Source of the DNA: Salipaludibacillus sp. CUR1 | Lineage (GTDB): Bacteria; Bacillota; Bacilli; Bacillales; Salisediminibacteriaceae | NCBI RefSeq assembly: GCF_021028955.1 | Contig: NZ_JAIWPE010000053.1 | Span: forward strand, 117,901-181,900 | Direction: 5' to 3' | Length of the DNA stretch: 64,000 bases | Shown: positions 16,636-25,012 of the stretch, piece by piece | Position numbering within the stretch: the first letter of the stretch is position 1 | Layout: each line of letters starts with the position of its first letter | Notes under the pieces: generated by a model | Databases searched by the model: none | Told to the model about the DNA's origin: nothing | The model's input: only the letters and a program-made list of their open reading frames with translations | Program-made: the position numbers and the translations under genes

Positions 16636-16818
16636 ATGGTGGGAGAAAACAAAGTTACAAGAAGAAAAAGAAAAAAGGAAGAGGTTCTTGAACAGTTAAA
16701 ACAGCTGAAGAAAGACCCGGAAGCCAGTGAAAAGAAAACAGAGAAACTTCAAAGAAAATTAGAAAACCTTGAAAAACGTATTTCAAAATCTGAAGAACAG
16801 GATTCAGACAAAAAGTAA
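16636..16818 (+). CDS. Small basic coiled-coil protein, cluster member 1
   Basis: A 60-residue protein that begins VGENKVTRRKRKKEEVLEQL and is almost all Lys, Glu, Leu and Arg with heptad spacing, so it should form a coiled coil. GAGGAGG precedes the ATG. The next gene's product shares the pattern KV-x-RRKR-x2-EE-x-LEQL, so the two are paralogues. No known family was recognised. The gene has its own copy of the repeated promoter module and its own terminator. Confidence 0.75.
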   Translation: MVGENKVTRRKRKKEEVLEQLKQLKKDPEASEKKTEKLQRKLENLEKRISKSEEQDSDKK

Positions 16819-16836
16819 CCAAATAAGGAATAACAC

Positions 16837-16871
16837 ACAGCTTTCCATCTCGTTTGGAAGGCTGTTTTTTT
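16837..16871 (+). terminator. Terminator of cluster gene 1
   Basis: CAGCTTTCCA pairs with TGGAAGGCTG and is followed by seven T. Confidence 0.88.
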
Positions 16872-16941
16872 GCTCGTGAAAACATAATGTTGCAGCGCAT
16901 GTCACTCTTTAGGTGAAAAATTTATCAATGTTTTTCATGCA

Positions 16942-16991
16942 GGTATTCGCCTAGAACCAAATAAATCTGGACTTCTATAATACTAATATGT
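16942..16991 (+). promoter_or_regulatory. Repeated promoter module, copy 2
   Basis: GTATTCGCCTAGAACC, 17 bp, TATAAT, then ACTAATATGTCTTT. It is nearly identical to copy 1 at both boxes while the spacer has diverged. Confidence 0.75.
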
Positions 16992-17011
16992 CTTTAAAAG
17001 GAGGAACAGGA

Positions 17012-17293
17012 ATGGGAGAAAAAAAGGTTATGAGAAGGAAAAGGAGACAGGAGGAGCTCCTGGAACAGTTAGCTCTTTTGGAGAATGTTGAGAAAGAAAG
17101 AGAAGAACTGCATAAAAAATTAGAACAGTTACAAGCTGAAGCACTGCAAAATGAACATACAAAGAAAAGGCTTTTAGAGAAAATCGAAAAGATGGAAAGA
17201 CGGATTAAGCGTGCTGAAGAAAGAAACGAAAAAGCTGAAGAAGAGGAAAGCTTTTTGGAGGAAGAAGAAAACCGATCAGATGAAAACCTGTAA
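17012..17293 (+). CDS. Charged coiled-coil protein, cluster member 2
   Basis: A 93-residue protein starting MGEKKVMRRKRRQEELLEQL with long heptad patterns and an acidic tail (EEEESFLEEEENRSDENL). The ATG at 17012 follows AAGGAGG; an in-frame ATG at 16988 lies inside the promoter module and is rejected. It is a paralogue of cluster member 1 by its N-terminal block. A coiled-coil oligomer or scaffold is likely; no function is known. Confidence 0.78.
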   Translation: MGEKKVMRRKRRQEELLEQLALLENVEKEREELHKKLEQLQAEALQNEHTKKRLLEKIEKMERRIKRAEERNEKAEEEESFLEEEENRSDENL

Positions 17294-17307
17294 TTTTGAT
17301 TATTTAA

Positions 17308-17349
17308 CCTAGAACCGATTATCAAAAGCCAACCTATAATACTAATACA
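17308..17349 (+). promoter_or_regulatory. Repeated promoter module, copy 3
   Basis: AACCTAGAACC, 18 bp, TATAAT, then ACTAATACATTT. The left box is shorter than in copies 1 and 2 and the spacing is 1 bp longer. Confidence 0.65.
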
Positions 17350-17369
17350 TTTGGAAAGGAGGAAGATTA

Positions 17370-19250
17370 TTGAGAAACGATAATGGGAGTTCCAATAATA
17401 CAAGACTAGAAAGACTGAACGACAGAAAGAACAAACTTGAATCTAAGCTGGACCAGTTAGAGAAAAAAGGGATTAATCACGCCAATGACAAAAAAAGAAA
17501 AAAGAGGCTCACTTCGAAAATTAATTACTTGGAGGATCTAATAAAACATTTACAGGTGGAAGTTGATACCGAATTTGAGGCGGAGGTAAGAGCTGATATA
17601 GACATAGATGTCACTGCCGAGGCAAGAGCAGAAGCCGATGCAGATGCTGACGCCGATGCGGACGCCGATGCGGATGCAGATGCCGACGCAGATGCGGATG
17701 CTGATGCTGATGCTGAAGCCGACGCGAATGCTGAAGCCAATGCCGACGCTGAGGCGGATGCCGATGCTGATGCGGATGCTGAAGCTGACGCTGACGCTGA
17801 CGCGGATGCCGATGCTACTGCGGATGCGCAAGCAGATTCAGATGCTGATGCCGACGCCGATGCGGATGCCGACGCTGATGCCGACGCCGAAGCCGATGCT
17901 GACGCGGATGCGGACGCCGATGCCAGATCAGACGCAGATGCTGATGCAGATGCCGATGCGGACGCCGACGCTGACGCTGAAGCGGATGCGGATGCCGACG
18001 CGGATGCTCAGGCCGATGCCGACGCGGACGCGGATGCCGACGCCGAAGCCGATGCTGACGCGGATGCGGACGCCGATGCCAGATCAGACGCAGATGCTGA
18101 TGCAGATGCAGATGCCGATGCGGACGCCGACGCTGACGCGCAAGCAGATTCAGATGCGGACGCCGATGCGGATGCTAACGCCGATGCCAGATCAGACGCA
18201 GATGCGGATGCTGACGCGGATGCTGAAGCTGATGCTGACGCTGAAGCTGACGCAGATGCCCAGGCCGATGCCGACGCCGACGCTGAAGCGGATGCCGACG
18301 CCGATGCGGATGCCGACGCTGATGCAGATGCTGACGCGGATGCGGATGCCGATGCGGATGCTGAAGCTGACGCTGACGCGGATGCAGATGCTCAGGCCGA
18401 CGCCGAAGCCGATGCCGATGCGGATGCTAACGCCGATGCCAGATCAGACGCCGATGCGGATGCAGATGCAGATGCCGATGCGGACGCGCAAGCAGATTCA
18501 GATGCAGATGCCGACGCCGATGCTGATGCTGAAGCAGATGCTGACGCGGATGCCGATGCTACTGCGGATGCTGAAGCGACAGCAGATTCAGATGCTGAAG
18601 CTGACGCTGACGCGGATGCAGATGCTCAGGCCGACGCCGAAGCCGATGCAGATGCGGATGCTGACGCCGATGCGACAGCGGATTCAGATGCTGATGCAGA
18701 TGCAGACGCTGAAGCGGATGCCGATGCGGACGCGCAAGCAGATTCAGATGCAGATGCCGACGCCGACGCGGACGCTCAGGCCGAAGCCGACGCGGATGCC
18801 GACGCCGACGCTGACGCTCAGGCCGACGCCGAAGCCGATGCCGACGCTGACGCGAATGCTGAAGCCAATGCCGACGCTGACGCGGATGCGGACGCAGATG
18901 CGGATGCGGATGCTGACGCCGATGCGGACGCAGATGCGGATGCTGACGCAACTGCAGAATCTGAATCAGATGCTGAAGCCACTGCTGATGCCAGATTTGA
19001 CAACAATGATATTAGCACGGGTGATAATATTATCATTAACGTTGGAGGCTGCGATAACGGGGCGTTAGGATCACTTGCAACAGCTTTATCTACACTGACT
19101 TTACTGGAAGCTCTTAAAGGTGGCCAGAATACGGAAAGCCTTATGGCGACGCTTACTAACACAATGAATTTAATGGCATCTAAAGGTGAAGAGAATACCC
19201 GCAAAGCTGTAATGGAAGCTATTGAATCATTAAATAAAAATAAGAAATAA
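17370..19250 (+). CDS. Asp-Ala repeat protein with coiled-coil head and conserved-looking tail
   Basis: A 626-residue protein in three parts. Residues 1-80 are a charged coiled coil ([20 protein letters not shown]). Residues about 88-530 are almost pure Asp-Ala dipeptides, broken by EA, QA, SD, NA, TA and RSD variants. The last about 85 residues form a different domain starting near [20 protein letters not shown] and ending in an amphipathic helix, with one Cys. The TTG start follows AAAGGAGG. No signal peptide or sorting motif is visible. The repeat would be a very acidic, extended or helical stalk with about 220 negative charges. A spore-surface, storage or mineral/cation-binding structural role is possible, but none is shown by the sequence. 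Confidence 0.85.
   Translation: MRNDNGSSNNTRLERLNDRKNKLESKLDQLEKKGINHANDKKRKKRLTSKINYLEDLIKHLQVEVDTEFEAEVRADIDIDVTAEARAEADADADADADADADADADADADADADAEADANAEANADAEADADADADAEADADADADADATADAQADSDADADADADADADADAEADADADADADARSDADADADADADADADAEADADADADAQADADADADADAEADADADADADARSDADADADADADADADADAQADSDADADADANADARSDADADADADAEADADAEADADAQADADADAEADADADADADADADADADADADADAEADADADADAQADAEADADADANADARSDADADADADADADAQADSDADADADADAEADADADADATADAEATADSDAEADADADADAQADAEADADADADADATADSDADADADAEADADADAQADSDADADADADAQAEADADADADADAQADAEADADADANAEANADADADADADADADADADADADADADATAESESDAEATADARFDNNDISTGDNIIINVGGCDNGALGSLATALSTLTLLEALKGGQNTESLMATLTNTMNLMASKGEENTRKAVMEAIESLNKNKK
17635..18950. repeat. Hexanucleotide GAY-GCN coding repeat
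   Basis: About 220 tandem GAY GCN units encode Asp-Ala. Third positions vary freely (GAT/GAC; GCT/GCC/GCG/GCA), so the protein repeat is better kept than the DNA repeat. Longer blocks recur, such as GCCAGATCAGACGC (Ala-Arg-Ser-Asp, four times) and GCGCAAGCAGATTCAGATGC (Ala-Gln-Ala-Asp-Ser-Asp). Confidence 0.92.
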
Positions 19251-19279
19251 TCATTAACTAATTTATTGGAGGAGATTGT

Positions 19280-19615
19280 ATGGGCAAAAGGAACGTATCA
19301 CGTTGTACTGTTCCGGCAAGAAACGAAGAAGTTTTTGTAAAAGTAGTAAACAGCAATGAACAAAATAGCCGCCAATTTGCAGTTAATGCGTATGATAAAG
19401 AATCCGAAAATAAGACACCTTTACTAGTTTTTGCTGAAGATAAACAAATGAAAAAAGATAATCTCGGACCTGGTTCTGAGAAACTTTATAAAATCCAGAC
19501 AGCTGATGTAAAAAACAAAATTATTTTTGAAATTATTCAGGAAGGCAGTGGGGGAGGAATTGGAGTCTCCACAAATAATAAAGGCCTCTCGAATGTTGTC
19601 ATACGCTTGAAGTAA
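19280..19615 (+). CDS. Small beta-rich protein at the end of the Asp-Ala cluster
   Basis: A 111-residue protein starting MGKRNVSRCTVPARNEEVFV with alternating hydrophobic strands (VFVKVVNSNE, QFAVNAYDK, PLLVFAED, IIFEIIQEG) and a glycine-rich turn, suggesting a beta sandwich. It lacks a signal peptide and has one Cys. TTGGAGGAG precedes the ATG and the gap from the repeat gene is only 29 bp without a promoter module, so it is likely cotranscribed with it. No family is recognised. Confidence 0.75.
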   Translation: MGKRNVSRCTVPARNEEVFVKVVNSNEQNSRQFAVNAYDKESENKTPLLVFAEDKQMKKDNLGPGSEKLYKIQTADVKNKIIFEIIQEGSGGGIGVSTNNKGLSNVVIRLK

Positions 19616-19634
19616 GATAAATATGTCATAACAA

Positions 19635-19667
19635 CTGAGCTGAAGGTTTCCTTCAGCTCAGCTTTTT
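19635..19667. terminator. Bidirectional terminator
   Basis: CTGAGCTGAAGG pairs with CCTTCAGCTCAG, and a T run follows. It serves the plus-strand cluster and lies at the end of the minus-strand MerR gene. Confidence 0.88.
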
Positions 19668-20433
19668 ATTTTTTATCCTCGCTTCCCTCCAAAAAATTAA
19701 CCGCTGACTCAATGAAAGTAATGACTGCTTTATTTAACGGGTACAAATGCGCTTTGGAAGAGCCTGTTTCGGACTTCCTGATTTCCCAAAATTTATTAGC
19801 TAATTGCTGGTTGCCGTTAAAAGTCTCTTTAGATAAAAAGAGTATATCCTCAGCTATTAACTGACCTTCTTCAGAGTCCGGCCCTTTATCATGTTTTAAA
19901 CATATTTCAATCCGTTTAATTACATTTATCCATTTTAAAATTTGTTCATTATCATCTTCCATTTTAGGAAGCTGGGACGTTAAAAGTGCTTCTTCCTCTT
20001 CCTTGAACAGCTGAGACCATAACTCATCTCTGTTTTTTTTATTATTTTTATCTTCTTTTTTAGAAAATAAAGGCAGAAGCTGATCCCAATAAAGGTGACC
20101 TTCAAGTTTTAAAATGTTGAGTAGCGTGTTTGTATGATTTAGCGAGAGCTGCTGCTTTTGTAAATTAGTTTCAAGCTGTTGTTTATGTAATGTAAGTACT
20201 TGTTTAATGGTGACCTGATCTAATATTGCTTTAATATCTTTGAGAGCCATTGACGTTTCTTTTAACATGACGATTTTTTCAAGTTCAAGCATATCACTTT
20301 CAGAATAATAACGCTTCCCGCTGTCATTTTTGGCTGTAGGTTTAACTAGTCCTATTTGATCGTAATAACGCAGCGTCCTAAGTGATATGTTCAACTTTTT
20401 AGAGACATCTCCGGTAGAGTAATAACTATTCAT
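19666..20433 (-). CDS. MerR-family transcriptional regulator
   Basis: A 255-residue regulator. Residues 4-70 form the MerR winged helix (YSTGDVSKKLNISLRTLRYY, then IGLVKPTAK and GKRYYSESDMLELEKI), followed by the dimer coil (about 85-115) and a 140-residue C-terminal effector region without a family I know. The ATG at 20433 (MNSYYSTGDV) has CAGGAGGAG upstream. It is divergent from a CPBP protease gene with a MerR-type dyad between them, so it probably controls that gene and itself. Confidence 0.88.
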   Translation of the reverse strand: MNSYYSTGDVSKKLNISLRTLRYYDQIGLVKPTAKNDSGKRYYSESDMLELEKIVMLKETSMALKDIKAILDQVTIKQVLTLHKQQLETNLQKQQLSLNHTNTLLNILKLEGHLYWDQLLPLFSKKEDKNNKKNRDELWSQLFKEEEEALLTSQLPKMEDDNEQILKWINVIKRIEICLKHDKGPDSEEGQLIAEDILFLSKETFNGNQQLANKFWEIRKSETGSSKAHLYPLNKAVITFIESAVNFLEGSEDKK

Positions 20434-20454
20434 TTTTCTCCTCCTGAAAAAGGG

Positions 20455-20483
20455 TTGCAGGTGACGTTGCGTAACCATATAAA
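20455..20483 (+). promoter_or_regulatory. CPBP-gene promoter with MerR-type dyad
   Basis: TTGCAG (20455-20460), 17 bp, TATAAA (20478-20483). The spacer contains GTGACGTTGCGTAAC (20461-20475), an inverted repeat GTnACG-TTG-CGTnAC placed where MerR proteins bind. Confidence 0.6.
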
Positions 20484-20522
20484 GTAATCTATGTATTACT
20501 TAACTGGTCTGGAGGAATGGTT

Positions 20523-21224
20523 ATGTACAACAAATCAAAGCAAACCCATAATTTATGGTGGTCGTGGAAAGAAGTTAGTCTGTTACTTATAGTTACTTTT
20601 ATTTTTGTTCCAGTTTTTATTGAATATATGTTACATGGCATCCTCTACAGCGTATTTCAAGACAGTTTGTATTCAGGAACATTAACTGGATTCGTCATGG
20701 CGGGAGTGTTTATGCTGGCTTTATACTTGGTTGCGTTAAGACCTCAAAGATTATCATGGAAAGCTGTAGGCATCAGACCGTTCCATTCAGGATACTGGAA
20801 ATGGATCGGAATTTGGACCCTCTTATTAATTGGAGCAAGCGTAATAGTACTGTTCATGATGGAAAGGTTTAATATCGGGTGGGAAAATGAGAAAACGGAG
20901 GCCCTTCACGCAAACATGACTTGGATAAGTTTTCTCTTTGCTTTTGTGTCCGCGGCGATTATCTCACCCGTATATGAAGAAATTTTTTACCGGGGCTTCC
21001 TTTATAAATGGTTTCGTTCAAAATGGGGGGGGGCTGCCGGAATCGTCAGCAGCTCCACTATTTTTACTCTTGTACACATACCGACCTATAACACCCTGCC
21101 TGTAAATTTTATCTCAGGGATTATTTTTGCCTGGACATATGAGAAAACAAATTCTGTTTTCCCCGCCATGATTATTCACGGAATATTTAACGGGCTGGCC
21201 GTTATCTTGACGGCTTTAGCGTAG
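20523..21224 (+). CDS. CPBP-family intramembrane protease
   Basis: A 233-residue membrane protein with about six helices and the CPBP (Abi/Rce1-like) motifs: EEIFYRGF (EExxxR), FTLVHIP (FxxxH) and HGIFN near the C-terminus. These supply the glutamates and histidines of the active site. The ATG at 20523 is preferred over 20517 because GGAGG ends 7 bases before it. Members process or protect against peptides, sometimes bacteriocins. The divergent MerR gene suggests induction by a small molecule. Confidence 0.85.
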   Translation: MYNKSKQTHNLWWSWKEVSLLLIVTFIFVPVFIEYMLHGILYSVFQDSLYSGTLTGFVMAGVFMLALYLVALRPQRLSWKAVGIRPFHSGYWKWIGIWTLLLIGASVIVLFMMERFNIGWENEKTEALHANMTWISFLFAFVSAAIISPVYEEIFYRGFLYKWFRSKWGGAAGIVSSSTIFTLVHIPTYNTLPVNFISGIIFAWTYEKTNSVFPAMIIHGIFNGLAVILTALA

Positions 21225-21897
21225 TGTATTTTAACACGATATGCATTTATTTTCGTTTAGTATTCTTAGCCTTTCTCAAGTGTTCTAGGTGGCTAAAAGG
21301 AGGGCACCATCTTAAAATGTTCTAAAATAACTATGTTCCAAATTATCAATAATTTAAAATCGGTCATCCGCTCCTTATATGAAAGTATAATTTTATGAAG
21401 TACCCGCCTTTTATGAAGAAATAATTAGGTGGTTTCAAGGATGAATCTGATTGATTTGTTATATTTCCCCCAATTTTACTATTCTGTCTATTTCTATATC
21501 GAAAGTAGCCCTGCTAAGTTAGTTCAATAAATAAATATGAATTCCTTTATATACAATCTCAGTAAAAATAAATTATTGATCCTGAAAGTTTCAATGCATC
21601 TGGGGTAAAGAAAACACAGTGAGCTGCTTCAACCTACAGACCACTAGAGAAAGACGTGCAGAAGAAGTTCAACAAGCGAAACGTGACTAATTATCAACTA
21701 ACAGCTAAAATAACAAAAAAATCTAACAATTTTGAAACTTTTTCCAGTTAAATAACGTAACTAAATTAAATTCTTTTTTTATGAAAGAGGAGGAGAGAGA
21801 TATCCAATTTATATAGAAAGGCTTAGGGAAGTACCGCAAATATTACATAGGGTAAACAGTGGTTTAATACTAAATAAGGTAAATTGGAGGGGATTTT
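21225..21897. other. 673 bp AT-rich intergenic stretch
   Basis: No convincing gene. A short open stretch (about 21596-21690) ends NLQTTRERRAEEVQQAKRD before a stop and could be the tail of a decayed gene. A GAGGAGGAGAG ribosome-binding-like site at about 21788 has no start after it. No repeats or strong terminators were seen. Confidence 0.4.
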
Positions 21898-22500
21898 ATG
21901 AAACTGCCATCAATCAGAGAGGCGGATAATCATGAGCTGGGAAAAGTGGTGATCGTTACAAGCGTACTAATGATTATCTCTGCATTTATACTGCCAATTG
22001 TATTTGTCATGCTTCTTCAGGATATATTCTTTTTTTCAAGGTCCCATTGGATCTTTTCCACTCCTGCTTCAGCCTATATTATTTTTGGTGCGGGCATGCT
22101 CTGGGTGCCGCTTGTTCTTATAGCGTTTTTAAGTATTAAAGTCTGGGTTGAAAAACGGGAAAAAACAATTCGTTTTGTATGGGTTTACGGGTTAAGTCTA
22201 ATGCTTTGTCTGCCGCTGTTTGCCCTTGGCGTTTCAAATTACTACTATATGGATGATCAAGGTATTTATTATAATGATCTCGCCAGTTTTTCGGAGTCTG
22301 GTTTTTTGTGGGACGATATTACAACAGTAAAGCGGACTTATACCTCTCCGGATAATAGCAGTGTTGCAGCTGTAGAAGCTTATACTTTCATAACCAAAAC
22401 GGGGGAGGAAGTGGAAATACCGTATCACTCAAGAGATACTGAGCTAAGGCAAATTGTTAACCGTGTCATTAATGAGTACAATTTCGAAGTGATTGATTGA
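21898..22500 (+). CDS. Membrane protein with soluble C-terminal domain, unknown function
   Basis: A 200-residue protein with three hydrophobic helices (about residues 18-38, 58-80, 92-113) and a C-terminal domain of about 85 residues rich in beta strands (DDQGIYYNDLAS, LWDDITTVKRTY, TFITKTGEEVEIPY). That pattern recalls PH-like YcxB/YdbT-type domains, but I cannot assign it. TTGGAGGGG precedes the ATG. Followed by a small two-helix membrane gene. Confidence 0.75.
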   Translation: MKLPSIREADNHELGKVVIVTSVLMIISAFILPIVFVMLLQDIFFFSRSHWIFSTPASAYIIFGAGMLWVPLVLIAFLSIKVWVEKREKTIRFVWVYGLSLMLCLPLFALGVSNYYYMDDQGIYYNDLASFSESGFLWDDITTVKRTYTSPDNSSVAAVEAYTFITKTGEEVEIPYHSRDTELRQIVNRVINEYNFEVID

Positions 22501-22590
22501 GGAGATTGGTGAAAAGATAGGTGATAGTAAACTTACATGGTATTTCTATTTAAAGGCCTTTAAGACAGGATTTTAGAAAGGAACTGCTTT

Positions 22591-22761
22591 ATGAGCCGTT
22601 ATAGACTTTTGCACTTTATTATCGTGTTGCTGGGTATGTTAATTATTTTATTGGGACGATATTTTGAGAGCCCAGCAGTTTTTATAATAGGTTCAATTGC
22701 CGTAATTTCTGCCTTTTTACTCAACGAATATTATAACAATCCAAAAAAAAGAAAAACATAA
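22591..22761 (+). CDS. Small two-helix membrane protein
   Basis: A 56-residue protein (MSRYRLLHFIIVLLGM start, NPKKRKT end) with two hydrophobic helices separated by a short RYFESPA loop and a basic tail. AGAAAGGA lies 10 bases before the ATG. It sits between the previous membrane gene and the GNAT gene on the same strand. Unknown function. Confidence 0.6.
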   Translation: MSRYRLLHFIIVLLGMLIILLGRYFESPAVFIIGSIAVISAFLLNEYYNNPKKRKT

Positions 22762-22789
22762 TTGGAATCGTAGAAAAGGGGAAACATCA

Positions 22790-23578
22790 ATGATTCGTGA
22801 ACTAAATGAAAAAGACCGTGACCAGTGCCTGTTGTTTGTAAAGGAAAAACCGGCCGAAAACCTGTTTATTATCGGAGACGTGGAAGCTTTTGGTTTTAAT
22901 GAAAAGTTTCAGGATTTATGGGCGGACATCGACCCAACTGGAAAATTTAAAGCGGTGATGCTGAGATACCGTGAAAATTATATCATTTATGCGCCGGGGG
23001 AATACGATGCTGCAGGATTTGCGGCATTAATTGCCCGCGACAAACAGCCAGGTAAAATGATTTCCGGAATCGCCGGTATTGTGAATCAGGTATTGGCTCA
23101 CATGCCAGTTAAGCCGGTGAAATTAAAAGAGTTATTTTACGCTAAATGTGAGGCTCTTCAAGAAATGAACGTTCCGGATGTTGAAATTAAGCAGGCTGCT
23201 GTTGAAGACGTTCCAAAGGTTATTAAGTTATACAGCCAAATTCCTGAATTCGATAAACAGGATGACAGGGCTGACGGGCTGATCCGGAACATGGAAGAAG
23301 GCGTTTCCCGCTGTTACTATATAGAAGATGGAAATCAAATGGTCTCTTCAGCTATGACAACAGCTGAAAACAGTATGTCAGCGATGGTCATAGGCGTCTG
23401 CACGCTCGACGCCTATAAGAAAAAAGGGTACGCAACGGCCTGTATGATGAGGCTGTGCGCTGAGCTGCTTGAGGAAGGAAAGTATCTCTGCCTTTTTTAC
23501 GACAACCCGGAGGCAGGGACAATTTATAAAAAACTTGGTTTTGAAGACATAGGCAAATGGGTGATGCACACGTATTGA
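22790..23578 (+). CDS. GNAT-family N-acetyltransferase
   Basis: A 262-residue two-part acetyltransferase. The N-terminal half is a degenerate GNAT-like fold and the C-terminal half carries acetyl-CoA binding (VIGVCTLDAYKKKGYATACM) and the ...YDNPEAGTIYKKLGFEDIG ending common to GNATs. AAAAGGGGAAA precedes the ATG. The substrate is unknown. Confidence 0.85.
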   Translation: MIRELNEKDRDQCLLFVKEKPAENLFIIGDVEAFGFNEKFQDLWADIDPTGKFKAVMLRYRENYIIYAPGEYDAAGFAALIARDKQPGKMISGIAGIVNQVLAHMPVKPVKLKELFYAKCEALQEMNVPDVEIKQAAVEDVPKVIKLYSQIPEFDKQDDRADGLIRNMEEGVSRCYYIEDGNQMVSSAMTTAENSMSAMVIGVCTLDAYKKKGYATACMMRLCAELLEEGKYLCLFYDNPEAGTIYKKLGFEDIGKWVMHTY

Positions 23579-23629
23579 TTTAAAGGTGACATGCTTTTCA
23601 CCTTAATATTTAAATGTTTATGAATCAGG

Positions 23630-23656
23630 CGACTTTCTATATGAAAGTCGTTTTTT
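23630..23656 (+). terminator. Terminator after the GNAT gene
   Basis: CGACTTTC pairs with GAAAGTCG and six T follow. A smaller hairpin AGGTGA/TCACCT lies just upstream at 23584-23602. Confidence 0.85.
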
Positions 23657-23799
23657 AGTGGAAAAAGCTGAACGAGTAAGCTTAAAAAGTGGCTGCAGGC
23701 AGTTGTTTCATTTAGCTGCCATATATTTGTAAGTTTATGGTTTGGAAAAATGCAAATAGTTATGTATGTAGTCGAAATGAAATATAGGTGGGAAAATCA

Positions 23800-24882
23800 A
23801 TGAATAAAGCCGTTATGTTATTTATATTATTGTTTTTTTTAGTACAGCCCTTACCGTCAGCAGCAGATGATTCTGCAGGGAGGTTGATGCTGGTGGTGAA
23901 GTCCTCCGGGGAATCCGTGTTTCAGTCTGACCTGGTTATGGCATCGGATCAGTTATTTGATTCCATTACTAATACTGAACCATTACAGACAGTGTCAGAA
24001 CTTCCAAACTTACATCATTATTTGTTATTTGAAGATAGAGGTATAATAAGAACTTTTGTAAGGGATGAGTTCGGAAAGTTTTATGATGTTCAGCGAAAAG
24101 AAAAAGTCCAATTTCCGTCCGTTACTGCGAATAAACTGAATAGCTATTTTAATGCTTTGCATAAAAAACATTTTGGGAAACTTGTGGATTGGGAGACGAT
24201 CGAGGGAGAACTGCCGCTGTACGCCACTTTTAAAGTCACTGATTTAGAGACCGGATTAAGCTTTTATGCTCAACGAAGAGCAGGCAGTAACCATGCGGAT
24301 GTCCAGCCGATCACAAAAAAGGATACAAATATCATGAAAAAGATTTATAACGACGAGTGGAGCTGGAATAGGCGAGCAGTGTTAATCCATTGTGAGGATC
24401 AGATTATAGCAGCTTCGATGCACGGGATGCCTCACGGAGGCGGGGCACTGAGCAACGGTTTCCCGGGCCATTTTTGTATTCATTTTAAAGGGAGCCTTAC
24501 GCATTCAACAAGAAATGAAGATCTTTCCCACCAGGTAATGGTGCATAAAGCAGGAGGTTTAATAAATCAATTTGTGAAGAGCCTGCCAGCCAAAGAAATA
24601 GTGCAATTATATTTTATCGCCTTAAACCAGAATGACGCTGATTTATTCAGATTAATTTCTCATCCGGCCAACAAAGAAGTGAATATAAATAATTTTGAAT
24701 TCGCTAAACTGATGAAATTGCATACCCCTTCTGTGGAAGAACCGTTTGAATTTGAAATAGAAGCAGAGTTTAAAATAAAGGAAAAAGGGAAGCGGGAAAC
24801 AGATGACACCTTCCGTTTCCGGCTAGTCAGAGACTCCTTGATGGGCGGATGGAAGCTGCAGGAAACCCCTTTAGGCTTTTAA
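23800..24882 (+). CDS. Secreted protein with GHFCIHF-type domain
   Basis: A 360-residue protein with a signal peptide (MNKAVMLFILLFFLVQPLPSAADD, cleavage likely after about residue 22). The ATG at 23800 follows AGGTGG; an in-frame GTG at 23788 overlaps that site. Residues about 195-255 contain AASMHGMPHGGGALSNGFPG, then HFCIHFKGSLTH and a following HQ pair. This Cys/His motif recurs in bacterial cell-wall-associated proteins I have seen, possibly transpeptidase-like, but I cannot name the family. The last 90 residues look like a separate alpha/beta domain. Cell-wall or spore-cortex function is a guess. Confidence 0.7.
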   Translation: MNKAVMLFILLFFLVQPLPSAADDSAGRLMLVVKSSGESVFQSDLVMASDQLFDSITNTEPLQTVSELPNLHHYLLFEDRGIIRTFVRDEFGKFYDVQRKEKVQFPSVTANKLNSYFNALHKKHFGKLVDWETIEGELPLYATFKVTDLETGLSFYAQRRAGSNHADVQPITKKDTNIMKKIYNDEWSWNRRAVLIHCEDQIIAASMHGMPHGGGALSNGFPGHFCIHFKGSLTHSTRNEDLSHQVMVHKAGGLINQFVKSLPAKEIVQLYFIALNQNDADLFRLISHPANKEVNINNFEFAKLMKLHTPSVEEPFEFEIEAEFKIKEKGKRETDDTFRFRLVRDSLMGGWKLQETPLGF

Positions 24883-25012
24883 AAAATGCCAAGAAGCCTT
24901 TAGAATTTATGGGCCGGCTTAGTTTAGACAAATTGTAATCAAATTGATACTTTTTAAAGATGAAAAAGAGGGTATAGACTACTGCGGAAAGATATTTAAA
25001 TGGAGGGATATA

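Noticed and set aside
17608..19068. Long second frame (486 codons, Met/Arg/Pro/Thr-rich) and poly Ala-Ser frames on the other strand inside the Asp-Ala repeat
   Set aside because: A hexameric GAYGCN repeat keeps all frames open by chance. These frames have no ribosome site and their amino acid content follows directly from the repeat.
21596..21690. Coding fragment ending RERRAEEVQQAKRD
   Set aside because: Too short, no start or ribosome site and no family match; kept only as a note in the intergenic entry.
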